Shown here piece after piece: positions 1 to 8,170 of a stretch of DNA of 64,000 bases (position 1 is its first letter; every line of letters starts with the position of its first letter). The stretch comes from Maricaulis maris MCS10. Lineage in GTDB: Bacteria > Pseudomonadota > Alphaproteobacteria > Caulobacterales > Maricaulaceae. The stretch lies in the NCBI RefSeq assembly GCF_000014745.1, contig NC_008347.1:372001-436000 (forward strand). The letters run 5' to 3'. Below the pieces are notes generated by a model. The model was not told where the DNA came from. It was given only the letters and a program-made list of their open reading frames with translations, and did not search any database. The position numbers and the translations under genes are program-made.

Positions 1-38
1 ACGTGCGCTCGTGCCGGTTTCACGCGAACTGCCCGGCG

Positions 39-1544
39 TCATTCGACAGTCTCCGGGAGCGGCAGGAGATGCTTCTGGACCTTTCCCGCTGCTGTGCGTG
101 GAAAGTCGTTGGTTCGGCGGAAGTGGCGCGGCACCTTGTAGCCGGCGAGGCGTTCCCGGCACCAGTCGCGAAGGGCCATGTCGGTCACGGCCTGTCCGTC
201 ACGCAGGATGAGATGGGCGCAGCCAACTTCGCCCCATTTGTCGTCAGCGATTCCGGTGACTGCGGATTCCTGCACGGCCGGATGTTCGTCGAGCACGTTT
301 TCGACTTCGGCCGGGTATACGTTTTCGCCGCCCGAGATGTACATCTCCTTGATCCGGCCCGCGATATAGCAATAGCCATCGGCGTCGAACCGACCCAGAT
401 CGCCGCTCTTGAGCCAGCCATCGGCGGTGAAGAGTTTCGCGGTCTCGTCATCGCGCTGCCAGTAGCCAGGCGTCAATCCGGGTCCAAAGAACTGGACTTC
501 GCCGGTCCCGCCGCTGGCCAGCGCCTCACCGTCCGGGGTGGCGATGCGGGCTTCGATCAGCAATTGGGGTTTGCCAACCGAACCAATCCTCTCGAGCGCG
601 TGTTCGCGATCCATGAGGAAGGCGGTCGGCCCCGTCTCTGTCATGCCGAAGCCGTTGCACACCACAGCGCCCCGCGCCGCGAAGGTTTCGATCAGCACGT
701 CCGGCATGGGGGCTCCACCGCAGGCCCAGTGGCGAAGGCGGGTTAGATCGGCGGTGGCGAAATCCGGGTGGAGCGCCAGCTCGCGATAGACGGCCGGAAC
801 GCACAACATCACATCGAGTTGACCATCATCGATCAGACGCAGCACCGTGCCGGCGTCGAAGCCCGGCAGGAGGTGGTTGAGCCCGCCCGCCATCAGGACG
901 GGCAGGGTGTGCAGATTGATCCCGGCGGTGTGGAAGAGAGGCAGAAAATTGACGGTTGCCTCGCCGTCCCGCAGGTCGATTGCCTGGGAGATATTGACAT
1001 AATTGACCAAGGCCATGCGGTAGGTCTGGATCACGCCTTTGGGTCGGCCCGTGGTGCCGGAGGTGTAGATCAGATACCAAGGCTGATCGCCCGGCCAGGC
1101 TGGCCGGCCCGGATGGGGCGGTGCCGCATCGCGGGCGGCCGGCCATTCATTCTCCAGATCAACGAAGATGAGCGCGAGTGATTGCGCCGCCGCTGCAGCC
1201 TTTTGCCGATCCTCAGAACCGACAAGCAGGCAGGTCGGCGCGCAATCGGCGAGGAGTTCGGCCAGTTCACGCGCCGGCATGCGCCAGTTTAGTGGCGCGA
1301 GGATGGCGCCCAGCTTGGCGCAGGCGAACAGCGCTTCGAAGAATTCAACCCGGTTGCGGCACAGGATGGCGACCCGGTCTCCTTCGCCCACGCCCCTTTC
1401 CGCGAGGACAGTGGCCGCGCGGGCGCTGCGGTCTTCCAGTCGGGCAAAGCTTATGATCTCGCCGGTCTCGACGATGTGAAAGGCCGGTCGTTCGGGCGTC
1501 AGGGCCGCGCGCCGGGCAGTGATGTCGGTGAGGATGTCCATCAT
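39..1544 (-). CDS. AMP-dependent acyl-CoA synthetase/ligase
   Basis: A 501-residue adenylate-forming enzyme expected to convert a carboxylic acid, ATP and CoA to acyl-CoA, AMP and PPi. The phosphate-binding signature YTSGTTGRPKG lies at residues 160-170, the hinge region (SGDLGRFD, then GRIKEMYISGGENVYP) near residues 380-410, and the C-terminal lysine motif PRTAAGKVQKH near residue 490, so all core motifs are present at normal family length. Its ATG overlaps the stop of the upstream enoyl-CoA hydratase by 4 bases (ATGA), so the two are probably translationally coupled. The operon with a TetR regulator suggests fatty or aromatic acid catabolism. The substrate cannot be read from the sequence. 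Confidence 0.9.
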   Translation of the reverse strand: MMDILTDITARRAALTPERPAFHIVETGEIISFARLEDRSARAATVLAERGVGEGDRVAILCRNRVEFFEALFACAKLGAILAPLNWRMPARELAELLADCAPTCLLVGSEDRQKAAAAAQSLALIFVDLENEWPAARDAAPPHPGRPAWPGDQPWYLIYTSGTTGRPKGVIQTYRMALVNYVNISQAIDLRDGEATVNFLPLFHTAGINLHTLPVLMAGGLNHLLPGFDAGTVLRLIDDGQLDVMLCVPAVYRELALHPDFATADLTRLRHWACGGAPMPDVLIETFAARGAVVCNGFGMTETGPTAFLMDREHALERIGSVGKPQLLIEARIATPDGEALASGGTGEVQFFGPGLTPGYWQRDDETAKLFTADGWLKSGDLGRFDADGYCYIAGRIKEMYISGGENVYPAEVENVLDEHPAVQESAVTGIADDKWGEVGCAHLILRDGQAVTDMALRDWCRERLAGYKVPRHFRRTNDFPRTAAGKVQKHLLPLPETVE

Positions 1545-2335
1545 CCTGCAGCCTCCCTTGGTGCCAGAAAGGCGGCCATCCGCTGACGGGTTTCCGGCCG
1601 CACCAGCATGCGCTTGAAACTGTCCAGCTCGCGCTCGAGCCGGTCGGCCAGCGTGTGGGAGCTGTCGCCGGCATCGAGCAATTGGCGGCTGGCCAGTGCC
1701 GTTTGCGGGTCATGGTCATCGAGCTCGTGGATCAGCGCAGCGAGTTGGTCCGTGAAGTCGTCGCTGGCACAGATGCGATCGACGACGCCCATGGCCAGAG
1801 CAGTGTCGGCATCGATGCGGCTGTCGAGCGCCAGCCAGCTGGCGGTGCGCCCGCTGCCGATCCTGGCCGGCAGCAGTGCGGTCCAGCCGCCATCCGGGGC
1901 AAAGCCCATCTTGGCGTAATAGGGCTGGATGAAGGCCTCTCGGCTCATGAGGGCAATGTCGCAACCGAGCACCAGGCCGATGGATCCACCGGTCACGGGT
2001 CCGTTGATCGCGGCGATGGTCGGGCAGGGCAGGTCCCGTAGCGCAAGAATTGCGCGGTTGAGTGAAGATACGACCGTGTCGCCGAAGGCTTGCAGTGATG
2101 CGACATTGTCGGCGCGGGCATGGAATTCGCGGATGTCGCCGCCGGAAGAAAAGGCGCGTCCGGCCCCGGTCAGGACGACGGCGCGGGCATCGTGACAGTC
2201 GCCAATCGCGGCGCACAAGGCGTGCAGAAGGCCTGGTTCCAGCGCATTGCCATGGCCGGGACGGTTCAGCGTGATCCGAGCGACATCTCCGTCGCGGCTG
2301 ACAAGGACCGGCGAAGGGGGCGCACCCGGATTCAT
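1541..2335 (-). CDS. Enoyl-CoA hydratase/isomerase (crotonase family)
   Basis: A 264-residue crotonase-fold protein, probably hydrating or isomerising an enoyl-CoA in beta-oxidation or aromatic-acid breakdown. The oxyanion-hole segments FSSGGDIREF (near residue 65) and INGPVTGGSIGLVLGCDIAL (near residue 110), and the later PDGGWTALLPARIG, are typical. I chose ATG 2335 because it overlaps the TetR stop by 4 bases (ATGA at 2332-2335); a longer reading to 2407 would run well into tetR. Its own stop overlaps the acyl-CoA ligase start in the same way. All three genes form one tightly coupled operon. Hydratase versus isomerase activity is not resolved. Confidence 0.88.
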   Translation of the reverse strand: MNPGAPPSPVLVSRDGDVARITLNRPGHGNALEPGLLHALCAAIGDCHDARAVVLTGAGRAFSSGGDIREFHARADNVASLQAFGDTVVSSLNRAILALRDLPCPTIAAINGPVTGGSIGLVLGCDIALMSREAFIQPYYAKMGFAPDGGWTALLPARIGSGRTASWLALDSRIDADTALAMGVVDRICASDDFTDQLAALIHELDDHDPQTALASRQLLDAGDSSHTLADRLERELDSFKRMLVRPETRQRMAAFLAPREAAG

Positions 2336-2940
2336 GGCTTCAGGCCATTGGCGATCAGGTCGGAGACCACGCGAGCGACGTCTTCCGGGTCGCGGTCGCG
2401 CTCCCAAATCCCGAAGCGAAGTCCCATGAAAACGCTCATTCCGATCAGCGCCCAGGCCCGTGTGCCCTGATCACCTGCAGCGACCTCGCCGCGCGCCGCT
2501 GCGTCTTCCAGATTGCGCTGATAGCGGTCCATGAAAACGTCGTAGTGGGCCTTGTAGGCGTCCGGCGCGACAAATTGGGACTCTTCGATGATCCGGTAGA
2601 GATTCGGATGGGCGCGGGCGAATTCGATATAGGCGACGAGGCCGCGGTGTTCGGTTTCAAGCCGGTCCGGTGCGCCTTTGACACGTTCGGCGATCCAGCC
2701 GCGCGTCATCTCGCCCATATGGGCGACGAGGGCTCTGAAAATCTCGTCCTTGGAGTCGAAATAGACGTAGAAGGTTCCCAGTGCCACCGAGGCTCGGCGC
2801 GTGATGTCGCCGATCGAGGTGGCATGGAAGCCATTCTCCCCGAACGCGCCTTCCGCCGCTTCCAGAAGCTTGCTTTGGGTCCGCAAACCGCGAGCGGTTT
2901 TGGGTCGTTTATCGATCGTATTGGATTCTGAAGTTGACAT
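2332..2940 (-). CDS. TetR family transcriptional regulator
   Basis: A 202-residue TetR-type repressor. The N-terminal helix-turn-helix spans about residues 17-63 (TQSKLLEAAEGAFGENGFHA, then ITRRASVALGTFYVYFDSKD), followed by an all-helical ligand-binding domain. It is the first gene of the acyl-CoA ligase operon and is divergent from the hydrolase/TonB receptor operon, so it probably controls both in response to an acyl-CoA or free acid. An imperfect inverted repeat in the 82-bp divergent gap is a candidate operator. The ligand is unknown. Confidence 0.9.
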   Translation of the reverse strand: MSTSESNTIDKRPKTARGLRTQSKLLEAAEGAFGENGFHATSIGDITRRASVALGTFYVYFDSKDEIFRALVAHMGEMTRGWIAERVKGAPDRLETEHRGLVAYIEFARAHPNLYRIIEESQFVAPDAYKAHYDVFMDRYQRNLEDAAARGEVAAGDQGTRAWALIGMSVFMGLRFGIWERDRDPEDVARVVSDLIANGLKP

Positions 2941-2941
2941 A

Positions 2942-2974
2942 TGATTCAGTTTTCACAAAATGGATCCTAAATCA
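2942..2974. promoter_or_regulatory. Candidate TetR operator (imperfect inverted repeat)
   Basis: TGATTCAG (2942-2949) and CTAAATCA (2967-2974) match as an inverted repeat in 7 of 8 positions across a 17-base spacer, between the divergent tetR and hydrolase genes. Position fits an autoregulatory TetR site. No binding data, and the spacing is longer than many TetR operators. Confidence 0.35.
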
Positions 2975-3022
2975 ATATGGCACGATCCAGAAGAAATTGG
3001 ACGGCCAAGGGGAGATCAAACC

Positions 3023-3934
3023 GTGGCCGACGCACAGCCGCACAGTCCGGACGAAGGTGAGCACGCGCTGCGACACCTGACGCTGCGCGATGGCACGGTG
3101 ATGTCCTATCGGGATATTGGTCGCGGCCCGGTTTTGCTGCTTGTGCATGGATGGGCCGCCTCCGGTGCATTCTTCGATACCGTCGCGCAGGCACTGGCAA
3201 CCGAGTTCCGGGTTCTGGTGCCCGACCTTCGTGGCCATGGAGCGACGCCGGCCGGATCGGCGCCGACGACCATCAGTGATCTCGCTGACGACCTGAACCA
3301 GCTGCTGACGCGGGAAGAGCTGACGCGGACCGTGGTGCTGGGCTGGTCAATGGGCGCGACTGTCCTGTGGTCGATGATCCAGCGGCACGGTCATGACCGC
3401 CTCGCCGGCATGGTGATTGAAGACATGAGCCCGCGCATCCTCAATGATGATTGCTGGGCGCTGGGCATGTCGAGCGGCATGGATGCCAAGGCGTCAAAGC
3501 GGGCAACCGACGCAATGCGGGCCAACTGGCCTGCCTATGCTGCCGCATTCGCGCCGCGCATGTTTGCCCGCGACCGGGCAGCGCGTGAGCCACAGATCGT
3601 GGCCGACGCTCTCAACCTTCTCCGCGCACGTGATGCCGATGCCATGGCCGACCTCTGGTCGTCGATGGCGCAGCAGGATCTGCGCGCCGAACTTCCGGGA
3701 ATGGCCATCCCGGCGCTGATCGCCTTTGGCGAACGCAGCGAAGCCTACGGCCCGGAGACGAGCCGCTATCTCGTCGAAACCCTGCCCGCTGCCACGGCGC
3801 ACGGGTTCGCCCACTCCGGGCATGCTCCACATCTCGAACAGCCGGAAGAGTTTGTCGATGTGGTCCGAAACTTCGCCCGCCAGGCCCTGGCGTTGGCGAC
3901 ATCCAATGAAACCTCTGAGGGGAGTATCTCATGA
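3023..3934 (+). CDS. Alpha/beta hydrolase
   Basis: A 303-residue soluble alpha/beta-hydrolase with the oxyanion HGWAASG near residue 40, nucleophile elbow GWSMGA near residue 112, and C-terminal histidine in HSGHAPH. I prefer the GTG at 3023 because AAGGGGAG (3006-3013) sits just upstream; an in-frame ATG at 2960 has no such site and lies inside the candidate operator. The stop overlaps the TonB receptor start by 4 bases (ATGA), tying it to uptake of the same compound. It probably hydrolyses an ester or lactone brought in by that receptor; the substrate is inference. Confidence 0.82.
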   Translation: MADAQPHSPDEGEHALRHLTLRDGTVMSYRDIGRGPVLLLVHGWAASGAFFDTVAQALATEFRVLVPDLRGHGATPAGSAPTTISDLADDLNQLLTREELTRTVVLGWSMGATVLWSMIQRHGHDRLAGMVIEDMSPRILNDDCWALGMSSGMDAKASKRATDAMRANWPAYAAAFAPRMFARDRAAREPQIVADALNLLRARDADAMADLWSSMAQQDLRAELPGMAIPALIAFGERSEAYGPETSRYLVETLPAATAHGFAHSGHAPHLEQPEEFVDVVRNFARQALALATSNETSEGSIS

Positions 3935-6243
3935 AAAAGTTCAAGACCCTGACGGGCACCGCGCTTCTGTTGAGCACGGTTGCCGCTTCAGCCCTGGTTG
4001 CGGCACCCGCCGTCGCCCAGGACAATGGTGCGTCGGAAGGCCGTGACGTCATCACCGTCACCGCCCGCCGCCGCGAGGAAACGCTGCAGGACGTGCCGCT
4101 TTCGGTAACGGCCATGACCGGTGAAGATCTCGAGCGCATGGGCGCGCTGGACATTGTCGCCATCGCCGACACCACGCCGAACATCACCCTGGAAGTGTCC
4201 CGTGGCACCAATTCGACGCTGTCCGCCTTCATTCGCGGCGTTGGCCAGCAGGACCCGGTTGCCGGTTTTGAAGCCGGTGTCGGCATCTATGTCGACGACG
4301 TCTATCTCAACCGTCCGCAGGGCGCCGTGCTCGACATTTATGATGTCGACCGGATCGAAGTCCTGCGCGGTCCGCAAGGCACGCTCTACGGCCGCAACAC
4401 CATTGGTGGCGCTGTCAAATACGTCACCCGTCGCATCGATGCCGACGAGCCGACCCTGTCAGCTCGTTTGGGCTTTGGCAGCTATGGCCAGCTTGATACG
4501 GTGTTGTCCGGGAGCGCACCGCTCTCCGACACCTTCCGTGTCGGCGGCACGCTCGGGCGTTTCACGCGCGACGGCTATGGCGAGAACCTGAACACCGGCG
4601 AAGAGAATTACGACAAGAATGTCTTCGGCTACCGCGTGTCCGCCGAATGGGAGCCGACCGACAGCTTCTTCGTGCGCCTCGCCTATGACAGCGTCGCGGA
4701 TACATCGAACGCCCGCGGCGGCCACCGCCTGACCCCGGGTGCCCTGTCGGGTGCTCCGGTTCTGGACAATGTCCATGACACCCGCGCCGGCCTGAATGTG
4801 GTCGAACAGGACGTTGAAGGCGATGGTCTTGCCCTGACGGCGGAATGGGAAATCAACGAGAACTGGACCGTTCGCAATATTCTCGCCGACCGTAATGACA
4901 CCTCGGTCACGCCGATCGACTTCGACAACCTGCCGTCCGGCGACCTCGACGTGCCGGCGATCTACGAGAACGAGCAGTTCTCCGAAGAGTTCCAGCTGCT
5001 CTACTCCGGTGAGCGTCTGAACGGCCTGGTTGGCTATTACTATCTCGACGCCAATGCGACGACGGTTTTCGATGTGCTGCTGGAAAACCTCGGCGCTGCG
5101 ATCTCCCTGCCGGGCCTGAACGCCCAGACGTTCGGTGATGTCGACACAAAGACCTGGTCGGTCTTTGCCAACTTCACCTATGACCTCACTGATGAGTTCT
5201 CGCTGACACTCGGCGGCCGTTATACCGAGGACGAGCGGACTTCGACCGTTCTGCGCCGGACCTATATCAACGGCTTCTCCGAATTCTTCGGTGGTGCTGG
5301 CATTCCGATCGCCACGACGTCGGACTTCACCGGCACCAATTCCTGGGATGATTTCTCGCCGACCGCCTCGCTTGCCTGGCAGCCGAACGCCGAGAATAAT
5401 TTCTATGTGACCTATTCCCAGGGCTTCAAGGGCGGTGGTTTCGATCCGCGCGCCCAGACGACGGGCACGCCGGACTTTGACCAGAACGGCACGATCGAGG
5501 CCGATGAAGTCTTCCAGTTCATGAGTTTTGATCCGGAGACGGTCGACAGCATCGAAATCGGCTGGAAATACCAGGGCAATGGCTATCGCCACAGCCTGGC
5601 CGTCTTCAACATGGACTATACCGACATCCAGGTGCCGGGTTCTGTGGGCATCGACACCGACAATGACGGCGTCAACGACACCTTCACCGGCGTCACAACC
5701 AATGCCGGCGCCGCCACCATTCGCGGTATCGAATATGAAGGTTCGCTGGATCTCGGTCAGGACGTGTTTGCCCAGGGCGACATCATGACCCTCGGTTGGG
5801 CCATCGGTCTGCTGGACGGCGAATACGACCAGTTCATCAACGCCTTCGGCGTCGATGTCTCCAACGATGTGGTGATCCAGAACACGCCGGACACCACGGC
5901 TTCAGCGACGCTGACCTACATCACGCCGCTGCACGGCGGTGACCTGTCGGTGATCAACACGATCAGCCACCGGGGTGACTCCAGCCAGTTCGAATTCCCC
6001 TTCCCGCTGCTTGACCAGGGTGCCTACACCCTGTGGAACGCATCGATGGTCTGGGAAGGCGAAGATGGCCACTGGCAGTTCGGCCTGCACGGCCGCAATC
6101 TGACCGACGAAGAGTATCGGGTCTCCGGCTATGACTTCGTCAACAACACCACCCTGGCTCCGGAGCTGGGTCTGGAAGGCACGTTGATCGGCTATTACGG
6201 CCCGCCGCGCACCGTCACGGCGACCATTGCCTGGCGTTACTAG
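3931..6243 (+). CDS. TonB-dependent outer-membrane receptor
   Basis: A 770-residue TonB-dependent transporter. It has a signal peptide ending near APAVAQ, a TonB-box-like DVITVTARR, and a plug domain (DVPLSVTAMTGEDLERMG, then DRIEVLRGPQGTLYGRNTIG near residue 150), followed by a beta-barrel ending in the aromatic TVTATIAWRY. Plug and barrel style are those of the large sphingomonad/caulobacter receptor group, members of which import many organic nutrients besides siderophores. Coupling to the hydrolase and the acyl-CoA operon opposite suggests an organic ester or lipid-like ligand rather than iron; this is inference. Confidence 0.92.
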   Translation: MKKFKTLTGTALLLSTVAASALVAAPAVAQDNGASEGRDVITVTARRREETLQDVPLSVTAMTGEDLERMGALDIVAIADTTPNITLEVSRGTNSTLSAFIRGVGQQDPVAGFEAGVGIYVDDVYLNRPQGAVLDIYDVDRIEVLRGPQGTLYGRNTIGGAVKYVTRRIDADEPTLSARLGFGSYGQLDTVLSGSAPLSDTFRVGGTLGRFTRDGYGENLNTGEENYDKNVFGYRVSAEWEPTDSFFVRLAYDSVADTSNARGGHRLTPGALSGAPVLDNVHDTRAGLNVVEQDVEGDGLALTAEWEINENWTVRNILADRNDTSVTPIDFDNLPSGDLDVPAIYENEQFSEEFQLLYSGERLNGLVGYYYLDANATTVFDVLLENLGAAISLPGLNAQTFGDVDTKTWSVFANFTYDLTDEFSLTLGGRYTEDERTSTVLRRTYINGFSEFFGGAGIPIATTSDFTGTNSWDDFSPTASLAWQPNAENNFYVTYSQGFKGGGFDPRAQTTGTPDFDQNGTIEADEVFQFMSFDPETVDSIEIGWKYQGNGYRHSLAVFNMDYTDIQVPGSVGIDTDNDGVNDTFTGVTTNAGAATIRGIEYEGSLDLGQDVFAQGDIMTLGWAIGLLDGEYDQFINAFGVDVSNDVVIQNTPDTTASATLTYITPLHGGDLSVINTISHRGDSSQFEFPFPLLDQGAYTLWNASMVWEGEDGHWQFGLHGRNLTDEEYRVSGYDFVNNTTLAPELGLEGTLIGYYGPPRTVTATIAWRY

Positions 6244-6252
6244 GCGCTGATC

Positions 6253-6283
6253 GTGACGGGCGGGCACCTCCCCCGCCCGTCAC
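6253..6283 (+). terminator. Strong hairpin after the TonB receptor gene
   Basis: A perfect 12-bp stem, GTGACGGGCGGG (6253-6264) with CCCGCCCGTCAC (6272-6283), starts 10 bases after the receptor stop. There is no T-run after it, so it may attenuate, stabilise the mRNA end or act with Rho rather than be a full intrinsic terminator. Confidence 0.55.
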
Positions 6284-6353
6284 ATCCGGACTATGCTTGC
6301 GGCGGCGCCCTGACGGGTGTCGCCGCGCTCATTTTGATGCTCAGGGGTTTGTC

Positions 6354-7304
6354 ATGCGCTTTCTGATTGCCGTCTTCCTCGGTCTCGCGCTTCTGGCCGG
6401 AATAGTTGTCTACGTCCTCAATCGGCCCGCGACCGGTACCGAGGCGCCCGCGGAAGGCGCGTTGGCTGACTCGGTGGACTCGCCCTGGTGGACCGATGCC
6501 GACCGGCTGGTCGATGTGGACGGTGTGCGCACCCGAGTCCGCATTGAGGGGCCAGACGACGCCCCCGCCCTGATCATGGTGCACGGGTTCTCCCATTCGC
6601 TGGAAAGCTGGGACGCCTGGGCGGACGCACTGTCAGCCGATTACCGCGTGGTACGCATGGACCTGCCAGGCCATGGCCTGACCGGACCTGACCCGCAGGC
6701 CCGCTATTCGGTGCCGCAAACCGTTGAATTCCTGGATGGGCTGATGGGGGCTCTCGAGATTGATCGGGCGACCCTGATCGGCAATTCCTTGGGTGGCCTG
6801 GTCGCCTGGCGTCAGGCGGCCGCGAACCCGGACAGGGTCGACCGGCTCGTCCTGCTCTCCCCGGGCGGTTTCTCGATCAATGGCGTGACAGAGGATCCGG
6901 TCCCGGTGCCGATGGGCGTTCAATTCTATCTGATCCAGGCACCGCAGCCGATCATCACGGCGGCCACAGGCGCGCTTTATGGCGACCCGTCTGCCATGCC
7001 ACCGGGCACGGCTGAACGGGTGCTTGAACTGATGCGCGGCGATGGCGTGGGACAGGCCATGGTCGAGCGGCTGCGCGTGTTTACCCTGCCCGAACCAGGC
7101 GCCGATCTTGCGCAGGTCCAGGCGCCGACCCTGATCATGTGGGGTGAGGCCGATGTCATCATCCCGCCGGCACACGGGCCGCAATTCGCCACGGCGATCC
7201 CTGACGCGCGACTGATCACCTATCCCGGCCTGGGACATGTGGTGCATGAAGAAGCACCGGCATCGACGCTGGCCGACCTTCGGGCTTTCCTGGTGGAAGA
7301 CTAG
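6354..7304 (+). CDS. Membrane-anchored alpha/beta hydrolase
   Basis: A 316-residue alpha/beta-hydrolase with an N-terminal hydrophobic segment (about residues 2-22) that looks like a signal anchor, so the catalytic domain probably faces the periplasm. The oxyanion HGFSHS, nucleophile elbow GNSLGG, acid in WGEADVIIP and histidine in LGHVVHEE are all present. ATG 6354 follows CAGGGG at a usual distance and begins the hydrophobic segment; a longer reading from 6297 lacks support and overlaps the preceding hairpin zone. It lies downstream of the receptor gene and may act in the same pathway. Confidence 0.82.
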   Translation: MRFLIAVFLGLALLAGIVVYVLNRPATGTEAPAEGALADSVDSPWWTDADRLVDVDGVRTRVRIEGPDDAPALIMVHGFSHSLESWDAWADALSADYRVVRMDLPGHGLTGPDPQARYSVPQTVEFLDGLMGALEIDRATLIGNSLGGLVAWRQAAANPDRVDRLVLLSPGGFSINGVTEDPVPVPMGVQFYLIQAPQPIITAATGALYGDPSAMPPGTAERVLELMRGDGVGQAMVERLRVFTLPEPGADLAQVQAPTLIMWGEADVIIPPAHGPQFATAIPDARLITYPGLGHVVHEEAPASTLADLRAFLVED

Positions 7305-7321
7305 ATTTCAGACTGCGAAGA

Positions 7322-7690
7322 TCAGGCCTTGCGGCGCTGGGCGATCTCTTTTTGGAGGTCGGCCCAGTCCTGCGGGTCGACATCGCTCTCGCGCAGCACC
7401 ACGACACCCAGGCCATTATCCTGGGGCGTTGCATCACCGCACAACAGTCGACCCAGTGAGTGGGTGCGGGCCGTTTCGCTGTTCAGGCGCGGACGATAGA
7501 CAATGGTGCGGCCATCCTGCTGGCGCTCGACCGCGCCCTTGCGGCGCAGGCCGTGGAGCACGGCGAGCGTGGTATCCGCCGGCTGACGTGTGGCCACGGC
7601 AAGCTCGCTGACAGACGCGCCGCCACGATCCCAAAGTATTCGCATGGTGGCATTCTCGTCGTCGGTGAGGCGGTCGTGCTGGCTCATCAT
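7322..7690 (-). CDS. BlaI/MecI/CopY family transcriptional repressor
   Basis: About 122 residues, the normal size of BlaI-type winged-helix repressors. The N-terminal domain reads LTDDENATMRILWDRGGASV, then TTLAVLHGLRRKGAVERQQD, matching the BlaI helix-turn-helix and wing. Four consecutive ATG codons (7687-7696) follow GGGAGG (minus strand of 7698-7703); the third, at 7690, has the best spacing. BlaI repressors are usually paired with a BlaR1/MecR1-type M56 sensor protease, but none is encoded nearby, so how it is induced is unclear. It is divergent from the DUF4212/SSS symporter genes, the likely target. Confidence 0.82.
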   Translation of the reverse strand: MMSQHDRLTDDENATMRILWDRGGASVSELAVATRQPADTTLAVLHGLRRKGAVERQQDGRTIVYRPRLNSETARTHSLGRLLCGDATPQDNGLGVVVLRESDVDPQDWADLQKEIAQRRKA

Positions 7691-7715
7691 CATCATCCTC
7701 CCACAAATTCGTCCT

Positions 7716-7735
7716 GACCTGAATTGCAACAGGTC
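7716..7735. promoter_or_regulatory. Candidate operator in blaI-symporter divergent region
   Basis: GACCTG (7716-7721) and CAGGTC (7730-7735) form perfect 6-base inverted arms over an 8-base spacer in the 122-bp gap between the BlaI-type gene and the symporter genes. Symmetry and location fit a repressor site for both directions. The arms are not the classic TACA/TGTA BlaI box. Confidence 0.4.
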
Positions 7736-7812
7736 TGGTGTGTTAAGGAATTGTTTGCAAAGCTCGCGCCGAAGGTCGCCAAACATGTCATGCGATCAGC
7801 TTGGGGGAGCAT

Positions 7813-8112
7813 ATGGCGCAAGACAAGTCTTCGGCGCGCAAGGCGTATTGGCGGGCCAATCTTGCTCTGATGGGCACACTCCTGATGATCTGGTTTGCCG
7901 TATCCTTCGGGTTCGGAATCCTGTTGCGCCCGTGGCTGGACCAGGTCTCGCTGGGCGGCGCGCCGCTGGGTTTCTGGTTCGCCCAGCAAGGGTCGATCCT
8001 CACCTTCATCGTGCTGATCTTCTATTATGCCTGGGCCATGAACCGGCTCGAGGCGCGCTTTGCCGAACGGCTCGGAAGCGATGACATTCTCGACCAGGAG
8101 GACGCGTCATGA
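7813..8112 (+). CDS. DUF4212 small subunit of sodium/solute symporter
   Basis: A 99-residue protein with two transmembrane segments (about residues 18-42 and 58-78), matching the DUF4212 small subunit found beside SSS-family symporters. ATG 7813 closely follows GGGGGAG; a TTG at 7801 is less likely. The C-terminal coding sequence (LDQEDAS) lies in the first copy of a 41-bp tandem duplication, and its TGA (8110-8112) overlaps an ATG that opens a 14-codon ORF rather than the symporter itself. It probably stabilises or modulates the large subunit in the inner membrane. Confidence 0.85.
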   Translation: MAQDKSSARKAYWRANLALMGTLLMIWFAVSFGFGILLRPWLDQVSLGGAPLGFWFAQQGSILTFIVLIFYYAWAMNRLEARFAERLGSDDILDQEDAS

Positions 8113-8170
8113 CCGCGACCCTGTTCTGGCTCGACCAGGAGGACGCGTCATGACCGCGACCCTGTTCTGG
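8089..8170 (+). repeat. Perfect 41-bp tandem duplication at subunit junction
   Basis: Bases 8089-8129 and 8130-8170 are identical 41-bp copies. Each contains the end of the DUF4212 gene, the Shine-Dalgarno-like CAGGAGG, the ATGA overlap and the first seven symporter codons. As 41 is not a multiple of 3, the copies are in different frames relative to the two genes, which gives two start sites and two stop sites. Confidence 0.95.
8109..8153 (+). other. 14-codon relay ORF created by the duplication
   Basis: ATG 8109, with CAGGAGG upstream, overlaps the DUF4212 stop and reads MTATLFWLDQEDAS before TGA at 8151-8153, which in turn overlaps the symporter ATG at 8150. The peptide joins the symporter N-terminus to the DUF4212 C-terminus. 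Ribosomes moving between the subunits should meet this short ORF first, so it may tune translational coupling. It may equally be a neutral by-product. Confidence 0.5.

Noticed and set aside
8060-8149. Longer N-terminus for the symporter starting at 8060
   Set aside because: It would overlap the DUF4212 gene in another frame, and its residues are basic and unlike a symporter N-terminus; the ATG at 8150 has a ribosome site and starts the first helix.
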